Part shown: piece by piece, positions 8,834 through 17,673 of the stretch
Position numbering within the stretch: the first letter of the stretch is position 1
Layout of the letters: each line of letters opens with the position of its first letter
Notes under the pieces: generated by a model
Told to the model about the DNA's origin: nothing
The model's input: only the letters and a program-made list of their open reading frames with translations
The model's database searches: none
Translations under genes and position numbers: made by a program
From: JBAXPV01 sp037132075
GTDB taxonomy: Bacteria; Bacteroidota; Bacteroidia; Bacteroidales; CAIXZF01
Length of the DNA stretch: 64,000 bases
Direction of reading: 5' to 3'
Assembly: GCA_037132075.1 (NCBI GenBank)
Contig: JBAXPV010000005.1
Span: 62,001-126,000 of the forward strand

Positions 8834-9153
8834 TGACATTAAACGGTATCCCCCTGTCCTACTTCCTGATCCTTTCCACATTGATGTTTTTTGTGGGAAT
8901 CTATGGCTTCTTAACACGCCGTAACCTGATCACGATCCTGATGTCAGTTGAGCTAATCCTCAATAGTGTCAACATCAATTTTGTAGCATTTAACAAATTC
9001 CTTCACCCTGATAAATTTGAGGGTCAGTTCTTTGCCTTAATCGTTATCGCCGTTGCTGCTGCCGAAGCTGCTGTGGCCATCGCGATCATCATCAACATCT
9101 ACAGGCATTTCAGCACGATCAACGTGGAAGATGTAGATGAGATGAAGTATTAA
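8830..9153 (+). CDS. nuoK: NADH-quinone oxidoreductase subunit K
   Basis: Three-helix MrpC-like subunit. Conserved acidic residues in TM2 (ILMSVELILNSVN) and TM3 (AAAEAAVAIAI) are both present, the two glutamates of the central proton path. 107 residues, normal. Overlaps nuoJ by 4 bp (ATGA type); 54 bp separate it from nuoL. Confidence 0.95.
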   Translation: MMTLNGIPLSYFLILSTLMFFVGIYGFLTRRNLITILMSVELILNSVNINFVAFNKFLHPDKFEGQFFALIVIAVAAAEAAVAIAIIINIYRHFSTINVEDVDEMKY

Positions 9154-9207
9154 GCGCATCGTTCAGGAATTATTCATAAAGTATAAAAGAGAAATTCATT
9201 AAAGATT

Positions 9208-11127
9208 ATGATAAATCTTAATATCGCAGTTTTGATCCCGCTCATTCCCCTGATGATGTTTTTGGTCATCGGTTTGTTTGGGCACAAATTTAAACCCATA
9301 GTATCGGGGATCCTTGGCACTTTCGCATTGGGCGTGATCTGGATGCTTTCCCTCATCACTGCTTACCAATACTTCTTTGTGCAGGGAAAAGTCGGGGAAA
9401 CTTATGAGAAGATCATCGCTTTCAATATTCGCTGGCTGAACTTCACTGACAAACTCCACATTGACCCGGGTGTCCTTTTGGATCCAATTGCCGCCATGAT
9501 GCTGGTTGTTGTGACGACAGTATCTTTCATGGTTCACCTTTACAGCATTGGATACATGAATGGCGAACGCGGCTTCCACCGATTCTTTGCCTTCCTGTCC
9601 CTGTTTACGTTTTCCATGCTGGGCCTGGTGGTTGCCACCAACATTTTCCAGATGTATATCTTCTGGGAACTTGTGGGTGTTTCCTCCTTCCTTCTGATCG
9701 GGTTTTATTATCAGAAACCCTCAGCTGTGGCCGCTTCCAAGAAAGCGTTCATCGTCACCCGTTTTGCTGACCTTGGTTTTTTAATTGGCATCCTGATTTT
9801 ATCCTTTGTCACTAAGACCTTTGACTTTGTCACCCTGACTGATGTTCACGGCTCTGCCATTCGCATGGGCACTGAAACCTTCATGGGAGTATCCCTTATG
9901 ACCTGGGCATTGTCCCTGATTTTCATGGGAGGAGCAGGTAAATCAGCCATGTTCCCTTTACATATCTGGTTGCCTGATGCCATGGAAGGTCCGACCCCTG
10001 TGTCAGCCCTCATCCATGCAGCTACCATGGTTGTTGCCGGCGTTTACCTGGTTGCACGCCTTTTCCCTATGTTTCATTTCTCAGCACCTGGAGCACTTGA
10101 GATGATTGGTTATATCGGTGGTTTCACCTCATTATTTGCCGCCGTTATTGCATGTACACAACTCGATATCAAACGAGTACTTGCTTTCTCAACGCTATCC
10201 CAGATCGGTTATATGATGCTGGCTCTTGGGGTATCCGGTTATGGTGAAGAAGAAGGACTTGGTTTTATGGCCTCTAACTTCCACCTGTTCACCCACGCCA
10301 TGTTTAAAGCCCTCCTATTCCTTGGAGCCGGCTCAATCATCCATGCCGTCCACAGCAATGTGATGAATGAGATGGGCGGTTTGCGTAAATATATGCCGAT
10401 CACTCATATAACATTCCTGATCGCCTGTTTAACGATCGCCGGTGTACCCTTCCTGTCTGGTTTCTTTAGTAAAGATGAAATCCTGGTAGCTGCCTATCAC
10501 CATAACAAGATTTTATTTGCAGTTGAGTATTTCGTAGCTGGCTTGACTGCATTTTATATGTTCCGCCTTTATTTCACAGTTTTCTGGGGTGAAGACAGGC
10601 ATTATCACCACAAACCCCATGAGGCTCCGCTTACGATGGCCATTCCATTGTTGTTCCTGGCCGTAGCTTCAATTTTTGTAGGTTATATTCCTTTTACCCA
10701 CCTTGTTACTTCTGACGGAATGGCTTTTGACGCTCATACCGATTATGCCATTGCTGTTCCTTCCGTATTGATCGGACTTCTCGGAATTGCTGGTGCCATG
10801 TTCATGTACAAGAATCCTGGGAATGCACCACAAAAGATGGCTGAAAGACTCAAATATCTCTACAAATGGTCTTTTAACAAATTTTATATTGACGAAGTAT
10901 ATATGTTTATCACCAAGGTTATCATCTTTGGTTATATCGCCCGTCCGATTGCCTGGTTCGACCGTCATGTCATTGATGGCTTTATGAATGGCTCTGCCGG
11001 GACTATCAACGTGGTTTCTTATAAAATTCGCGGGTTCCAGTCGGGTCAGCTACAGAAGTATGGCTTTATCTTCCTGACCGGAGCATTGGCACTGGCCTTG
11101 GTTTTTATTTATTTATGGACAAATTAA
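9208..11127 (+). CDS. nuoL: NADH-quinone oxidoreductase subunit L
   Basis: Largest antiporter-like subunit, at the distal end of the membrane arm. TM5 glutamate in FWELVGVSSFLLIGFYYQKP, TM7 lysine in GGAGKSAMFPLHIWLPDAM and TM8 His/Lys region (ALIHAATMVVAG) are visible. 639 residues includes the C-terminal lateral helix and anchoring TM (YGFIFLTGALALALVFIYLW). Nothing suggests truncation. nuoM follows after 11 bp. Confidence 0.95.
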   Translation: MINLNIAVLIPLIPLMMFLVIGLFGHKFKPIVSGILGTFALGVIWMLSLITAYQYFFVQGKVGETYEKIIAFNIRWLNFTDKLHIDPGVLLDPIAAMMLVVVTTVSFMVHLYSIGYMNGERGFHRFFAFLSLFTFSMLGLVVATNIFQMYIFWELVGVSSFLLIGFYYQKPSAVAASKKAFIVTRFADLGFLIGILILSFVTKTFDFVTLTDVHGSAIRMGTETFMGVSLMTWALSLIFMGGAGKSAMFPLHIWLPDAMEGPTPVSALIHAATMVVAGVYLVARLFPMFHFSAPGALEMIGYIGGFTSLFAAVIACTQLDIKRVLAFSTLSQIGYMMLALGVSGYGEEEGLGFMASNFHLFTHAMFKALLFLGAGSIIHAVHSNVMNEMGGLRKYMPITHITFLIACLTIAGVPFLSGFFSKDEILVAAYHHNKILFAVEYFVAGLTAFYMFRLYFTVFWGEDRHYHHKPHEAPLTMAIPLLFLAVASIFVGYIPFTHLVTSDGMAFDAHTDYAIAVPSVLIGLLGIAGAMFMYKNPGNAPQKMAERLKYLYKWSFNKFYIDEVYMFITKVIIFGYIARPIAWFDRHVIDGFMNGSAGTINVVSYKIRGFQSGQLQKYGFIFLTGALALALVFIYLWTN

Positions 11128-11138
11128 TATTCAGATAG

Positions 11139-12647
11139 ATGGATTTTTTAACACTATTTATTGTAATCCCGGTCCTGACAATCTTTGGCATCGTTATCGC
11201 GAAAAGCCACAACCAAGTCAGGTGGACCGCCGCCGTTGGATCCAGCATTTCACTGGTTCTTGCCGCCATTCTTATCTTTCGTTACCTGGCAGAAAGACAT
11301 GCGGGCAATGTATCTGAATTTATTTTCACTGCAGATTATCTATGGTACCCAAGCTTTAACATCCGATACACGATCGGTGTTGACGGGATCTCAGCTGCCA
11401 TGATCGGCCTGACCTCCATTGTTGTTTTTACAGGCATCTTTGCTTCCTGGGAAGTCGAGTACCGGCAGAAAGAGTTTTTTGTCACCTTGATTTTGCTGGC
11501 AGGTGGTGTCTTTGGATTTTTTATCACTACCGACTTATTCACCATGTTCTTGTTTTACGAACTCGCAGTGATCCCGATGTACCTCTTGATCGGTATTTGG
11601 GGTAGTGGTCCAAAAGAATATTCTGCCATGAAACTTACCCTGATGCTTATGGGTGCTTCTGCCTTGCTGGTGGTGGGTATCCTTGGTTTATATTTTAACT
11701 CAGCACCAGACGGTGGTCAGTTTACTTATAACATCCTGGAAATCGCAAAAGTGCATATTCCTGTGGAGACACAGAAGTTCTTTTTTCCCTTTTTGTTTAT
11801 TGGCTTTGGTGTATTGGGTGCCATGTTCCCTTTCCACACCTGGTCACCGGATGGTCACTCTTCAGCACCAACCGCTGTGTCGATGTTGCATGCCGGCGTA
11901 TTGATGAAACTCGGAGGTTACGGTTGTTTCCGCGTTGCGATGTTCTTATTGCCTGAGGCAGCCCACGAACTGGGCTGGATCTTCCTGGTACTTGTGACAA
12001 TCAGCGTCGTTTACGGGGCTTTCGGAGCGATCATGCAAAAAGACCTTAAATACATCAATGCCTATTCTTCAGTAAGTCACTGCGGCCTCGTCCTTTTTGC
12101 TTTACTGATGATGAACCGCACCGCAATGGATGGTGCTATCATGCAAATGATCTCTCATGGTATCATGACAGCTCTTTTCTTTGCGTTGATCGGTATGATT
12201 TACGGACGTACGCATACCCGTAACATCTACGAGATGGGCGGACTGATGCGCGTTATCCCATTCCTGGGCGTAGCTTATGTTGTTGGCGGCCTGGCTTCTT
12301 TAGGTCTCCCTGGATTCAGTGGTTTTGTTGCTGAGATGTTGGTTTTTGTGGGATCATGGCAACATGTCGACACCTTCCACCGTGTGGCAACCATCATCGC
12401 CTGTTCTTCCATTGTAATCACAGCCGTTTATATTTTACGTGTGGTTGGTCAGCTGATCTTTGGCCCCGTAAAAGAAGAATGGTTTCATGAATTGAATGAT
12501 GCCAAATGGTTTGAGAAACTGAGTGTTGGCACCCTTATCATCGGGATTGCCGGTATCGGTCTTGCACCATTATGGTTGTCGGATATGATCTCTGTCAGCC
12601 TGGGACCTATTGTTGAACGCCTCGATATGGTCACCCTGATTCACTAA
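11139..12647 (+). CDS. nuoM: NADH-quinone oxidoreductase subunit M
   Basis: Second antiporter-like subunit. TM5 glutamate is present in LFYELAVIPMYLLIGIWG. In TM7 the sequence reads FGVLGAMFPFHTWSPDGH, so the lysine found at this place in E. coli NuoM (AVKMPMVPLH) is replaced by Leu, while the downstream lysine of LHAGVLMKLGGYG is kept. 502 residues. This SPDGH-type NuoM is familiar from Bacteroidota and relatives, so the change may be lineage-wide rather than damage. nuoN follows after 30 bp. Confidence 0.94.
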   Translation: MDFLTLFIVIPVLTIFGIVIAKSHNQVRWTAAVGSSISLVLAAILIFRYLAERHAGNVSEFIFTADYLWYPSFNIRYTIGVDGISAAMIGLTSIVVFTGIFASWEVEYRQKEFFVTLILLAGGVFGFFITTDLFTMFLFYELAVIPMYLLIGIWGSGPKEYSAMKLTLMLMGASALLVVGILGLYFNSAPDGGQFTYNILEIAKVHIPVETQKFFFPFLFIGFGVLGAMFPFHTWSPDGHSSAPTAVSMLHAGVLMKLGGYGCFRVAMFLLPEAAHELGWIFLVLVTISVVYGAFGAIMQKDLKYINAYSSVSHCGLVLFALLMMNRTAMDGAIMQMISHGIMTALFFALIGMIYGRTHTRNIYEMGGLMRVIPFLGVAYVVGGLASLGLPGFSGFVAEMLVFVGSWQHVDTFHRVATIIACSSIVITAVYILRVVGQLIFGPVKEEWFHELNDAKWFEKLSVGTLIIGIAGIGLAPLWLSDMISVSLGPIVERLDMVTLIH

Positions 12648-12677
12648 TAAAATTTGAACCCTTAAACACCAGAATAC

Positions 12678-14105
12678 ATGAGGTTAGAAGATTTTCTTTT
12701 GATGCGCCATGAGCTCCTGCTGACGCTGCTTTTAGTCGTTGTACTATTTACAGAAGTCATCACGAGTGAAGACAATAAACTAATGATCCGGCCATTAACC
12801 CTGGTCCTGTTTCTTATTGTGACCCTCGTCGGATTTTGTCCGGCCCCCACAGGGATACTGTTTGGCGGGATGTACAAGAGCAGTGAGCTTCAGATCCTGA
12901 TGAAAAACGTCCTGAATATCGGCGTATTCATCGTTTTCCTGCAATCTGCCCGTTGGCTGAAACATGAAGACAACCACAACAAAGTCGCTGAGTTTTACAT
13001 CCTGATGCTCTCGACGCTGATCGGTATGAACTTCATGATCTCTTCCGGAGACTTCCTGATGTTTTACCTCGGCTTAGAACTGGCAACGATCCCTGTGGCT
13101 GCGCTGGCTGCATACGATCGCTATAGCAATAAGTCTTCAGAAGCAGGGATTAAACTCCTTCTGTCTTCGGCTTTGTCTTCAGGGATTTTGCTGTATGGGA
13201 TCTCCATGTTATATGGCACCATTGGCTCGATCTATTTCACCCAGGTCTCTGCAGCTTATACCGGAAGTCCCTTGCAGGTGCTGGCTTTCATCTTTTTCTT
13301 CACAGGGATGGCCTTTAAGATCTCAATCGTTCCTTTCCACCTATGGACAGCTGACGTTTATGAAGGGGCACCGGTCAATGTTACGTCATATTTAAGCGTC
13401 ATCTCCAAGGGAGCTGCTGTTTTCATTCTGACTATCGTTCTCTATACCGTTTTTGGAAGCATCAAGCCTTTATGGCAGGATGTCATCTGGGTCACTTCCG
13501 TTCTTACGATGACCATCGGTAACCTTTTCGCCATGCGTCAGAAGAACCTCAAGCGTTTCCTTGCGTTCTCCTCTATCTCACAAGCTGGTTTTATCATCAT
13601 CGGGGTTATCGGGGGGAATATTATCGGGATGACCTCGGTCGTTTATTACATCCTCGTATATATTTTCTCCAATTTAGGTGCTTTCGGCGTAGTTTCAGCG
13701 GTAAGCGTTGCCACCAATGGGAAAGAAAACATGGATGACTATGACGGTTTGTACAATACAAACCCTGCCTTGGCCTTAACGATGACACTCGCCTTGTTCT
13801 CGCTTGCCGGCATTCCTCCGGTTGCAGGCTTTTTCGGGAAGTTCTTCCTGTTTACCGCCGCGGCCAAAGAAGGCTTTTACTGGCTGCTGACAATTGCCTT
13901 ACTGAACACGATCATCTCATTGTATTATTATCTCCTCGTGGTAAAGGCAATGTTTATCAACAAGAGTGACGAACCGATCGCATATTTTAAAAGCGATTTT
14001 TATACAAAACTAGGATTAGCAATCTGCGTTGCCGGTATGTTTATCGTAGGATTTGCAAGCCCAATTTGGGAATACTTCCAAAGCTTGTCATTTGGAGTGA
14101 TGTAA
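12678..14105 (+). CDS. nuoN: NADH-quinone oxidoreductase subunit N
   Basis: Third antiporter-like subunit. TM5 glutamate in MFYLGLELATIPVAALAAYD and TM7 lysine in GMAFKISIVPFHLWTADVYE are intact; the later lysine near YLSVISKGAAVF is present too. 475 residues, about 14 membrane segments. Ends the complex I set. The next gene, a small unknown protein, begins 46 bp downstream. Confidence 0.94.
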   Translation: MRLEDFLLMRHELLLTLLLVVVLFTEVITSEDNKLMIRPLTLVLFLIVTLVGFCPAPTGILFGGMYKSSELQILMKNVLNIGVFIVFLQSARWLKHEDNHNKVAEFYILMLSTLIGMNFMISSGDFLMFYLGLELATIPVAALAAYDRYSNKSSEAGIKLLLSSALSSGILLYGISMLYGTIGSIYFTQVSAAYTGSPLQVLAFIFFFTGMAFKISIVPFHLWTADVYEGAPVNVTSYLSVISKGAAVFILTIVLYTVFGSIKPLWQDVIWVTSVLTMTIGNLFAMRQKNLKRFLAFSSISQAGFIIIGVIGGNIIGMTSVVYYILVYIFSNLGAFGVVSAVSVATNGKENMDDYDGLYNTNPALALTMTLALFSLAGIPPVAGFFGKFFLFTAAAKEGFYWLLTIALLNTIISLYYYLLVVKAMFINKSDEPIAYFKSDFYTKLGLAICVAGMFIVGFASPIWEYFQSLSFGVM

Positions 14106-14151
14106 GATCCTCATATTTACAAATTTTTGAACATATATTTATTTTTATCAT

Positions 14152-14490
14152 ATGGCTGGATTAACGAAGGGAAAACACGTAATAGCTGATATTGAAGGAG
14201 TCCGCTGTACTCTGGTCGAGACGGGCATCACTGAAAGCCGCATGAAGTTTTTGAAAGAACTCCTGGCTTCTAATAATTTTGACGTTAAGGTAGATACAGA
14301 AATCAAAGAAGAAGGTGCAGCCCCGATTTTTAACCTGGGCGTTACTGATCTGGTATTCAATCCGGTTATTGCCATTTATGCCCGCAAGCTTTATCATCCT
14401 GATGGACGGATCATTACGCCGGCCTACTGGAACCAGGACACTGACCGTATTGACAACCGCTACTGGCGTTTTGTCAAGAAACTAAACTAG
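14152..14490 (+). CDS. Unknown 112-residue protein between nuoN and flxD
   Basis: I do not recognise this family. It is a soluble, mixed-charge protein with no Cys pair able to hold a cluster (a single Cys in GVRCTLVETG), no membrane segment and no signal peptide. The N-terminal half looks like an alpha/beta fold (helix ESRMKFLKELLASNNFDVKV); the C-terminal part is rich in aromatic residues (YHPDGRIITPAYWNQDTDRI, then NRYWRFVKKLN). Base composition and codon use match the neighbours, and the spacing (46 bp after nuoN, 32 bp before flxD) indicates the same operon. It may be an adaptor or assembly factor joining the Flx/Hdr part to complex I, but that rests only on position. Confidence 0.8.
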   Translation: MAGLTKGKHVIADIEGVRCTLVETGITESRMKFLKELLASNNFDVKVDTEIKEEGAAPIFNLGVTDLVFNPVIAIYARKLYHPDGRIITPAYWNQDTDRIDNRYWRFVKKLN

Positions 14491-14522
14491 AACAACTTTT
14501 AGAAACTACACAAACTAGTACT

Positions 14523-14975
14523 ATGGCTGATTTCGAACCCAAAGTTGTTGCCTTCGTCTGTAACTGGTGTACTTACGCCGGTGCTGACCTCACAGGTACG
14601 AGCCGGATCAAGTATGCCCATAACGTACGTATCATCCGCTTTCCCTGCACAGGGAGGATAGATTTCATGCTGCTACTCAAGGCTTTTGCCAACGGTGCTG
14701 ATGGCGTGATCGTGTCGGGTTGTCATCCGAACGACTGTCACTACACTTCAGGCAACTTTCATGCACGACGTCGTTGGATGGTTTTCAAGCGCTTGCTTGA
14801 CTTTGCCGGCATCGACCACAACAGGATCGTATGGTCTTGGGTCTCTGCTGCTGAAGGTGCCAAATGGGCCAATATCGTTAACAACACCGTAGAAGAGGTC
14901 AGACAGCTTGGCCCCTACGAGCGCTATCACAAGGCTGCTTTAAAGCCCCTTGAAAAGGAGGTGAATCATGGATGA
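14523..14975 (+). CDS. mvhD: MvhD/FlxD-like iron-sulfur protein
   Basis: Matches the MvhD family (methyl-viologen-reducing hydrogenase delta subunit; FlxD in bacteria), which passes electrons to HdrA through a [2Fe-2S] cluster. Conserved elements: FVCNWCTYAGADLTGTSR, RFPCTGRIDF, and GCHPNDCHYTSGNFHARRR, carrying the expected five cysteines. 150 residues, normal. It overlaps the next gene by 8 bp. No NiFe hydrogenase is encoded nearby, so the electron donor should be the Flx flavoprotein encoded three genes downstream, as in the FlxABCD-HdrABC complex characterised in Desulfovibrio. Confidence 0.9.
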   Translation: MADFEPKVVAFVCNWCTYAGADLTGTSRIKYAHNVRIIRFPCTGRIDFMLLLKAFANGADGVIVSGCHPNDCHYTSGNFHARRRWMVFKRLLDFAGIDHNRIVWSWVSAAEGAKWANIVNNTVEEVRQLGPYERYHKAALKPLEKEVNHG

Positions 14976-15771
14976 AATCCGTAAAAAAGCCGCTGAGCTT
15001 TTAGAAAATAAAACCGTTGACGTCGTCATCGGGTATGGCGAAGGAAGCACAGGAAAAGTCCGTGCGATCTTCCCACGCAAATCTGAGGATGTCGCTAAAC
15101 TGATTTTCGATGCCCGTTGCGACCAAAACCTGGCCGTTTACCTGTTGAAACACGAAATTAAACACATGGGTAAAAAGGCCATCATGGCCACGACACCTGT
15201 GATGCGTAGCATCTTACAAATTGCCTCTGAATACCAGGTGATCCAGGAGGATCTTGTGATCCTTGGCATCAGTCCGGAAGGGACCTATGTCGAGATTGCA
15301 GATTTTGCTGCCATGGAAACCTACCTGAAACGTCAGGATTTCGGCATTCCTGCTAAAGATCAGGAGATCCTGGAAAAACTTGATGGCATGACCCTCGAAG
15401 GACGCTGGGATTTCTGGCTTGAACAACTGAGCCCATGTTTTAAATGCTATGCATGCCGTGCTTCCTGCCCGATGTGTTATTGCACCCGTTGCTTTGTAGA
15501 AGTTAATGCACCGCAGTGGATCCCTATTGCTGCCAACGAGCTTGGCAATGTAGAATGGCACATCTTACGCGCCATGCACCTGGCCGGGCGTTGTATCAAT
15601 TGCGGGGAATGTGGCCGTGCCTGCCCATTGGAGATCCCCATTCATCTCCTCACTTTCAAAGGAGTTGAAGATGTGAAAAAAGATTTTGGTGTGGTAGCCG
15701 GAACCAGCGCAAGCATGGAATCCCTGCTGTCATCCTACAAAGCCGACGACAAAGAAAATTTCATCCGCTAA
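14968..15771 (+). CDS. FlxC-like 4Fe-4S dicluster protein
   Basis: Cytoplasmic iron-sulfur protein of 267 residues. The N-terminal ~150 residues form an alpha/beta domain lacking motifs; the C-terminal half has CFKCYACRASCPMCYCTRC and CINCGECGRACPLEIP, two CX2CX2CX3C [4Fe-4S] motifs, the first with two additional Cys. Its place between an MvhD-like and a sulfhydrogenase-beta-like gene corresponds to FlxC in flxABCD clusters; the gene order here is the reverse (D-C-B-A). It starts inside the end of mvhD (8-bp overlap, preceded by AAGGAGGTG, a strong ribosome-binding site) and ends 3 bp before the next gene. Proposed role: electron relay between FlxA and FlxD. Confidence 0.8.
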   Translation: MDEIRKKAAELLENKTVDVVIGYGEGSTGKVRAIFPRKSEDVAKLIFDARCDQNLAVYLLKHEIKHMGKKAIMATTPVMRSILQIASEYQVIQEDLVILGISPEGTYVEIADFAAMETYLKRQDFGIPAKDQEILEKLDGMTLEGRWDFWLEQLSPCFKCYACRASCPMCYCTRCFVEVNAPQWIPIAANELGNVEWHILRAMHLAGRCINCGECGRACPLEIPIHLLTFKGVEDVKKDFGVVAGTSASMESLLSSYKADDKENFIR

Positions 15772-15774
15772 GCC

Positions 15775-16788
15775 ATGGAAATCGAAAAAAGATCACTTAG
15801 CAAAGCTTCCCTCGAGAAACTCATCGAACAGCTCAATGGCAACGGCACATTGGTTATTGGCCCGCAAAAGAAAGACAATCTAGTCGTTTTCGAACCCCTG
15901 CACAGCGTAGCGGAGATGACCGACGAATATATAGTCACAACCCAGTCACCCAAGAGTGTTGCTTTCCCAAAAATCGAACGACTTTTTAACTATACGGTCA
16001 CACAGTTTTTTGTTGACCAGGTAGCTCCCGTTCAAAACTTCCCTGAAATCGTTTTGATTGGTGCCCGCCCTTGCGATGCTGCAGGATTCGACAGCCTCAC
16101 CGCTATCTTTACCTGGGACACCAAGGATGAACTGTATATTGAACGGCTGAAACGTACGACCATCATCGGAATGAGCTGTGGCTCACATGACGATGCCTGT
16201 TTCTGCACCTCAGTGAATGGCCATCCCGGCAGCACTCACGGAAGCGATATCTTGCTGACCCGAATTACCAACGGAGACTATATCGCAGAAATCGTGACCG
16301 AAAAGGGTAAAGCCATTTATGAGAAATACCCCGGCATCTTCGGTGCTGACATGGGCGATGATAAATCGAAGTTTTTAACAGATGTCCCTGTGAAATTCAA
16401 TGCAGAAGAGACTGTAAAAAAAGCCACCGGCATGTTTGATCATCCGATCTGGCTCGAACAGTCATTGCGTTGTATCGGATGCGGTGCCTGTGCCTACGTC
16501 TGTCCAACCTGTGCGTGTTTCGACATCCAGGATGAATCAGCAGGTAGCAAAGGACATCGGGTTCGTTGCTGGGACAGTTGCGGCTTCGGACTCTTTACCT
16601 TACACACTTCCGGACATAATCCCCGCGAAGTCCAGAGCCAGCGCTGGCGTCAGCGTGTTCTGCACAAATTCAGTTACATGCCCGACCGCCTGAACCTCGT
16701 CGGTTGTGTAGGCTGTGGCCGCTGCAGCCGTGCCTGTCCGGTCGACATGAATCTCAGTGAACATATGGTTAGCATTTCGGAGGCATAA
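15775..16788 (+). CDS. FlxB-like / sulfhydrogenase beta-subunit-like iron-sulfur protein
   Basis: 337-residue cytoplasmic protein of the AsrA/HydB family (4Fe-4S dicluster subunits of sulfhydrogenase and anaerobic sulfite reductase). Characteristic segments: LIGARPCDAAGFDSL near residue 95, GMSCGSHDDACFCTS near 140, and two C-terminal [4Fe-4S] motifs CIGCGACAYVCPTCACFD and CVGCGRCSRACPVDMN. Neither an AsrC-type sirohaem subunit nor a NiFe subunit is present, so sulfite reductase and hydrogenase are unlikely. With the next gene (FNR-like FAD protein) it forms the classic beta/gamma pair that exchanges electrons with NAD(P)H. GGAGG at its 3' end serves the next gene. Confidence 0.85.
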   Translation: MEIEKRSLSKASLEKLIEQLNGNGTLVIGPQKKDNLVVFEPLHSVAEMTDEYIVTTQSPKSVAFPKIERLFNYTVTQFFVDQVAPVQNFPEIVLIGARPCDAAGFDSLTAIFTWDTKDELYIERLKRTTIIGMSCGSHDDACFCTSVNGHPGSTHGSDILLTRITNGDYIAEIVTEKGKAIYEKYPGIFGADMGDDKSKFLTDVPVKFNAEETVKKATGMFDHPIWLEQSLRCIGCGACAYVCPTCACFDIQDESAGSKGHRVRCWDSCGFGLFTLHTSGHNPREVQSQRWRQRVLHKFSYMPDRLNLVGCVGCGRCSRACPVDMNLSEHMVSISEA

Positions 16789-16789
16789 C

Positions 16790-17629
16790 ATGGAAAACGA
16801 CAATATCTATATTCCCTACCAGATGAAGATCGAAAAGGTGACCATTGAGGCGCCTTTCGTTAAAACATTTCGCCTTCGCTTTATCAATGAAGAAGAAGGA
16901 AAACAATTTTCATTCAAAGCCGGTCAGTTCGGCGAATATTCAGCCTTTGGAGAAGGAGAATCCACCTTCTGTATTGCCTCCTCCCCTACCCGTGAAGGAT
17001 ATATTGAATGTACCTTTCGCCAGGCAGGTCGTGTGACTTCAGCCCTTGCAGGACTGGATGTCGGGGATACCGTAGGTTTCCGCGGACCTTACGGTAATGT
17101 ATTCCCTATCGAAGAATGGTATGGCAAGAGCCTTATCTTCATCGCCGGAGGAATTGCCTTACCACCAATGCGTTGCGTCATCTGGAACTGCCTTGATCTC
17201 AGGGATAAATTTAAAGACATCACCATCTTATATGGTGCCCGTTCTGTCGAAGACCTGGTTTACAAAGACGAACTTGAAGAATGGAAGGCTCGTCCTGACG
17301 TAAATCTCGTCACAACTGTCGACCCGGGCGGAGAAACTCCCGAATGGACAGGCGAAATTGGCTTCGTACCGACAATTTTGGACAAAATCGCACCCAAGTC
17401 CGAAAATACCATCGCAATCGTCTGTGGCCCTCCTGTGATGATCAAATATACCTTCCCTGTTTTGGAAAAATACGGATTTGGCGACAAAGCGGTCTTCACT
17501 ACCTTGGAAAACCGCATGAAATGTGGCTTTGGCAAATGTGGTCGTTGTAATATCGGGAAAGTCTTTGTATGTAAAGATGGTCCTGTATTTACACTGGAGC
17601 AGATGAAAGCGCTGCCACAGGAATTTTAG
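16790..17629 (+). CDS. FlxA-like / sulfhydrogenase gamma-subunit-like FAD-NAD(P) oxidoreductase
   Basis: Ferredoxin-NADP reductase family protein (AsrB/HydG/PyrK-like) of 279 residues. An FAD domain with FRGPYGNVFP, an NAD(P) domain beginning LIFIAGGIALPPMRCV, the FNR-type VCGPPVMIKYT, and a C-terminal [2Fe-2S] motif ENRMKCGFGKCGRCNIG are visible. The ATG at 16790 is chosen because GGAGG lies at 16779-16783; a longer frame from 16757 lacks such a site and overlaps the previous gene. In FlxABCD-HdrABC this subunit oxidises NADH; here it is the only NAD(P)H-reactive protein encoded in the hdr-nuo-flx string, so it probably supplies or accepts the electrons. Last gene of the string. Confidence 0.88.
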   Translation: MENDNIYIPYQMKIEKVTIEAPFVKTFRLRFINEEEGKQFSFKAGQFGEYSAFGEGESTFCIASSPTREGYIECTFRQAGRVTSALAGLDVGDTVGFRGPYGNVFPIEEWYGKSLIFIAGGIALPPMRCVIWNCLDLRDKFKDITILYGARSVEDLVYKDELEEWKARPDVNLVTTVDPGGETPEWTGEIGFVPTILDKIAPKSENTIAIVCGPPVMIKYTFPVLEKYGFGDKAVFTTLENRMKCGFGKCGRCNIGKVFVCKDGPVFTLEQMKALPQEF

Positions 17630-17673
17630 GAATATTTTGATTTTCACAGTTCGATCACTAATCCGGACTTTTC

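Noticed and set aside
4150..14105. Damaged complex I that lost nuoE, nuoF and nuoG
   Set aside because: All eleven genes are intact and normally ordered for the 11-subunit form, and no remnants of E, F or G lie between nuoD and nuoH.
14523..17629. Sulfhydrogenase or anaerobic sulfite reductase
   Set aside because: The beta/gamma-like subunits are present but no NiFe large/small subunits and no sirohaem subunit are encoded nearby; the MvhD and Hdr context fits Flx better.
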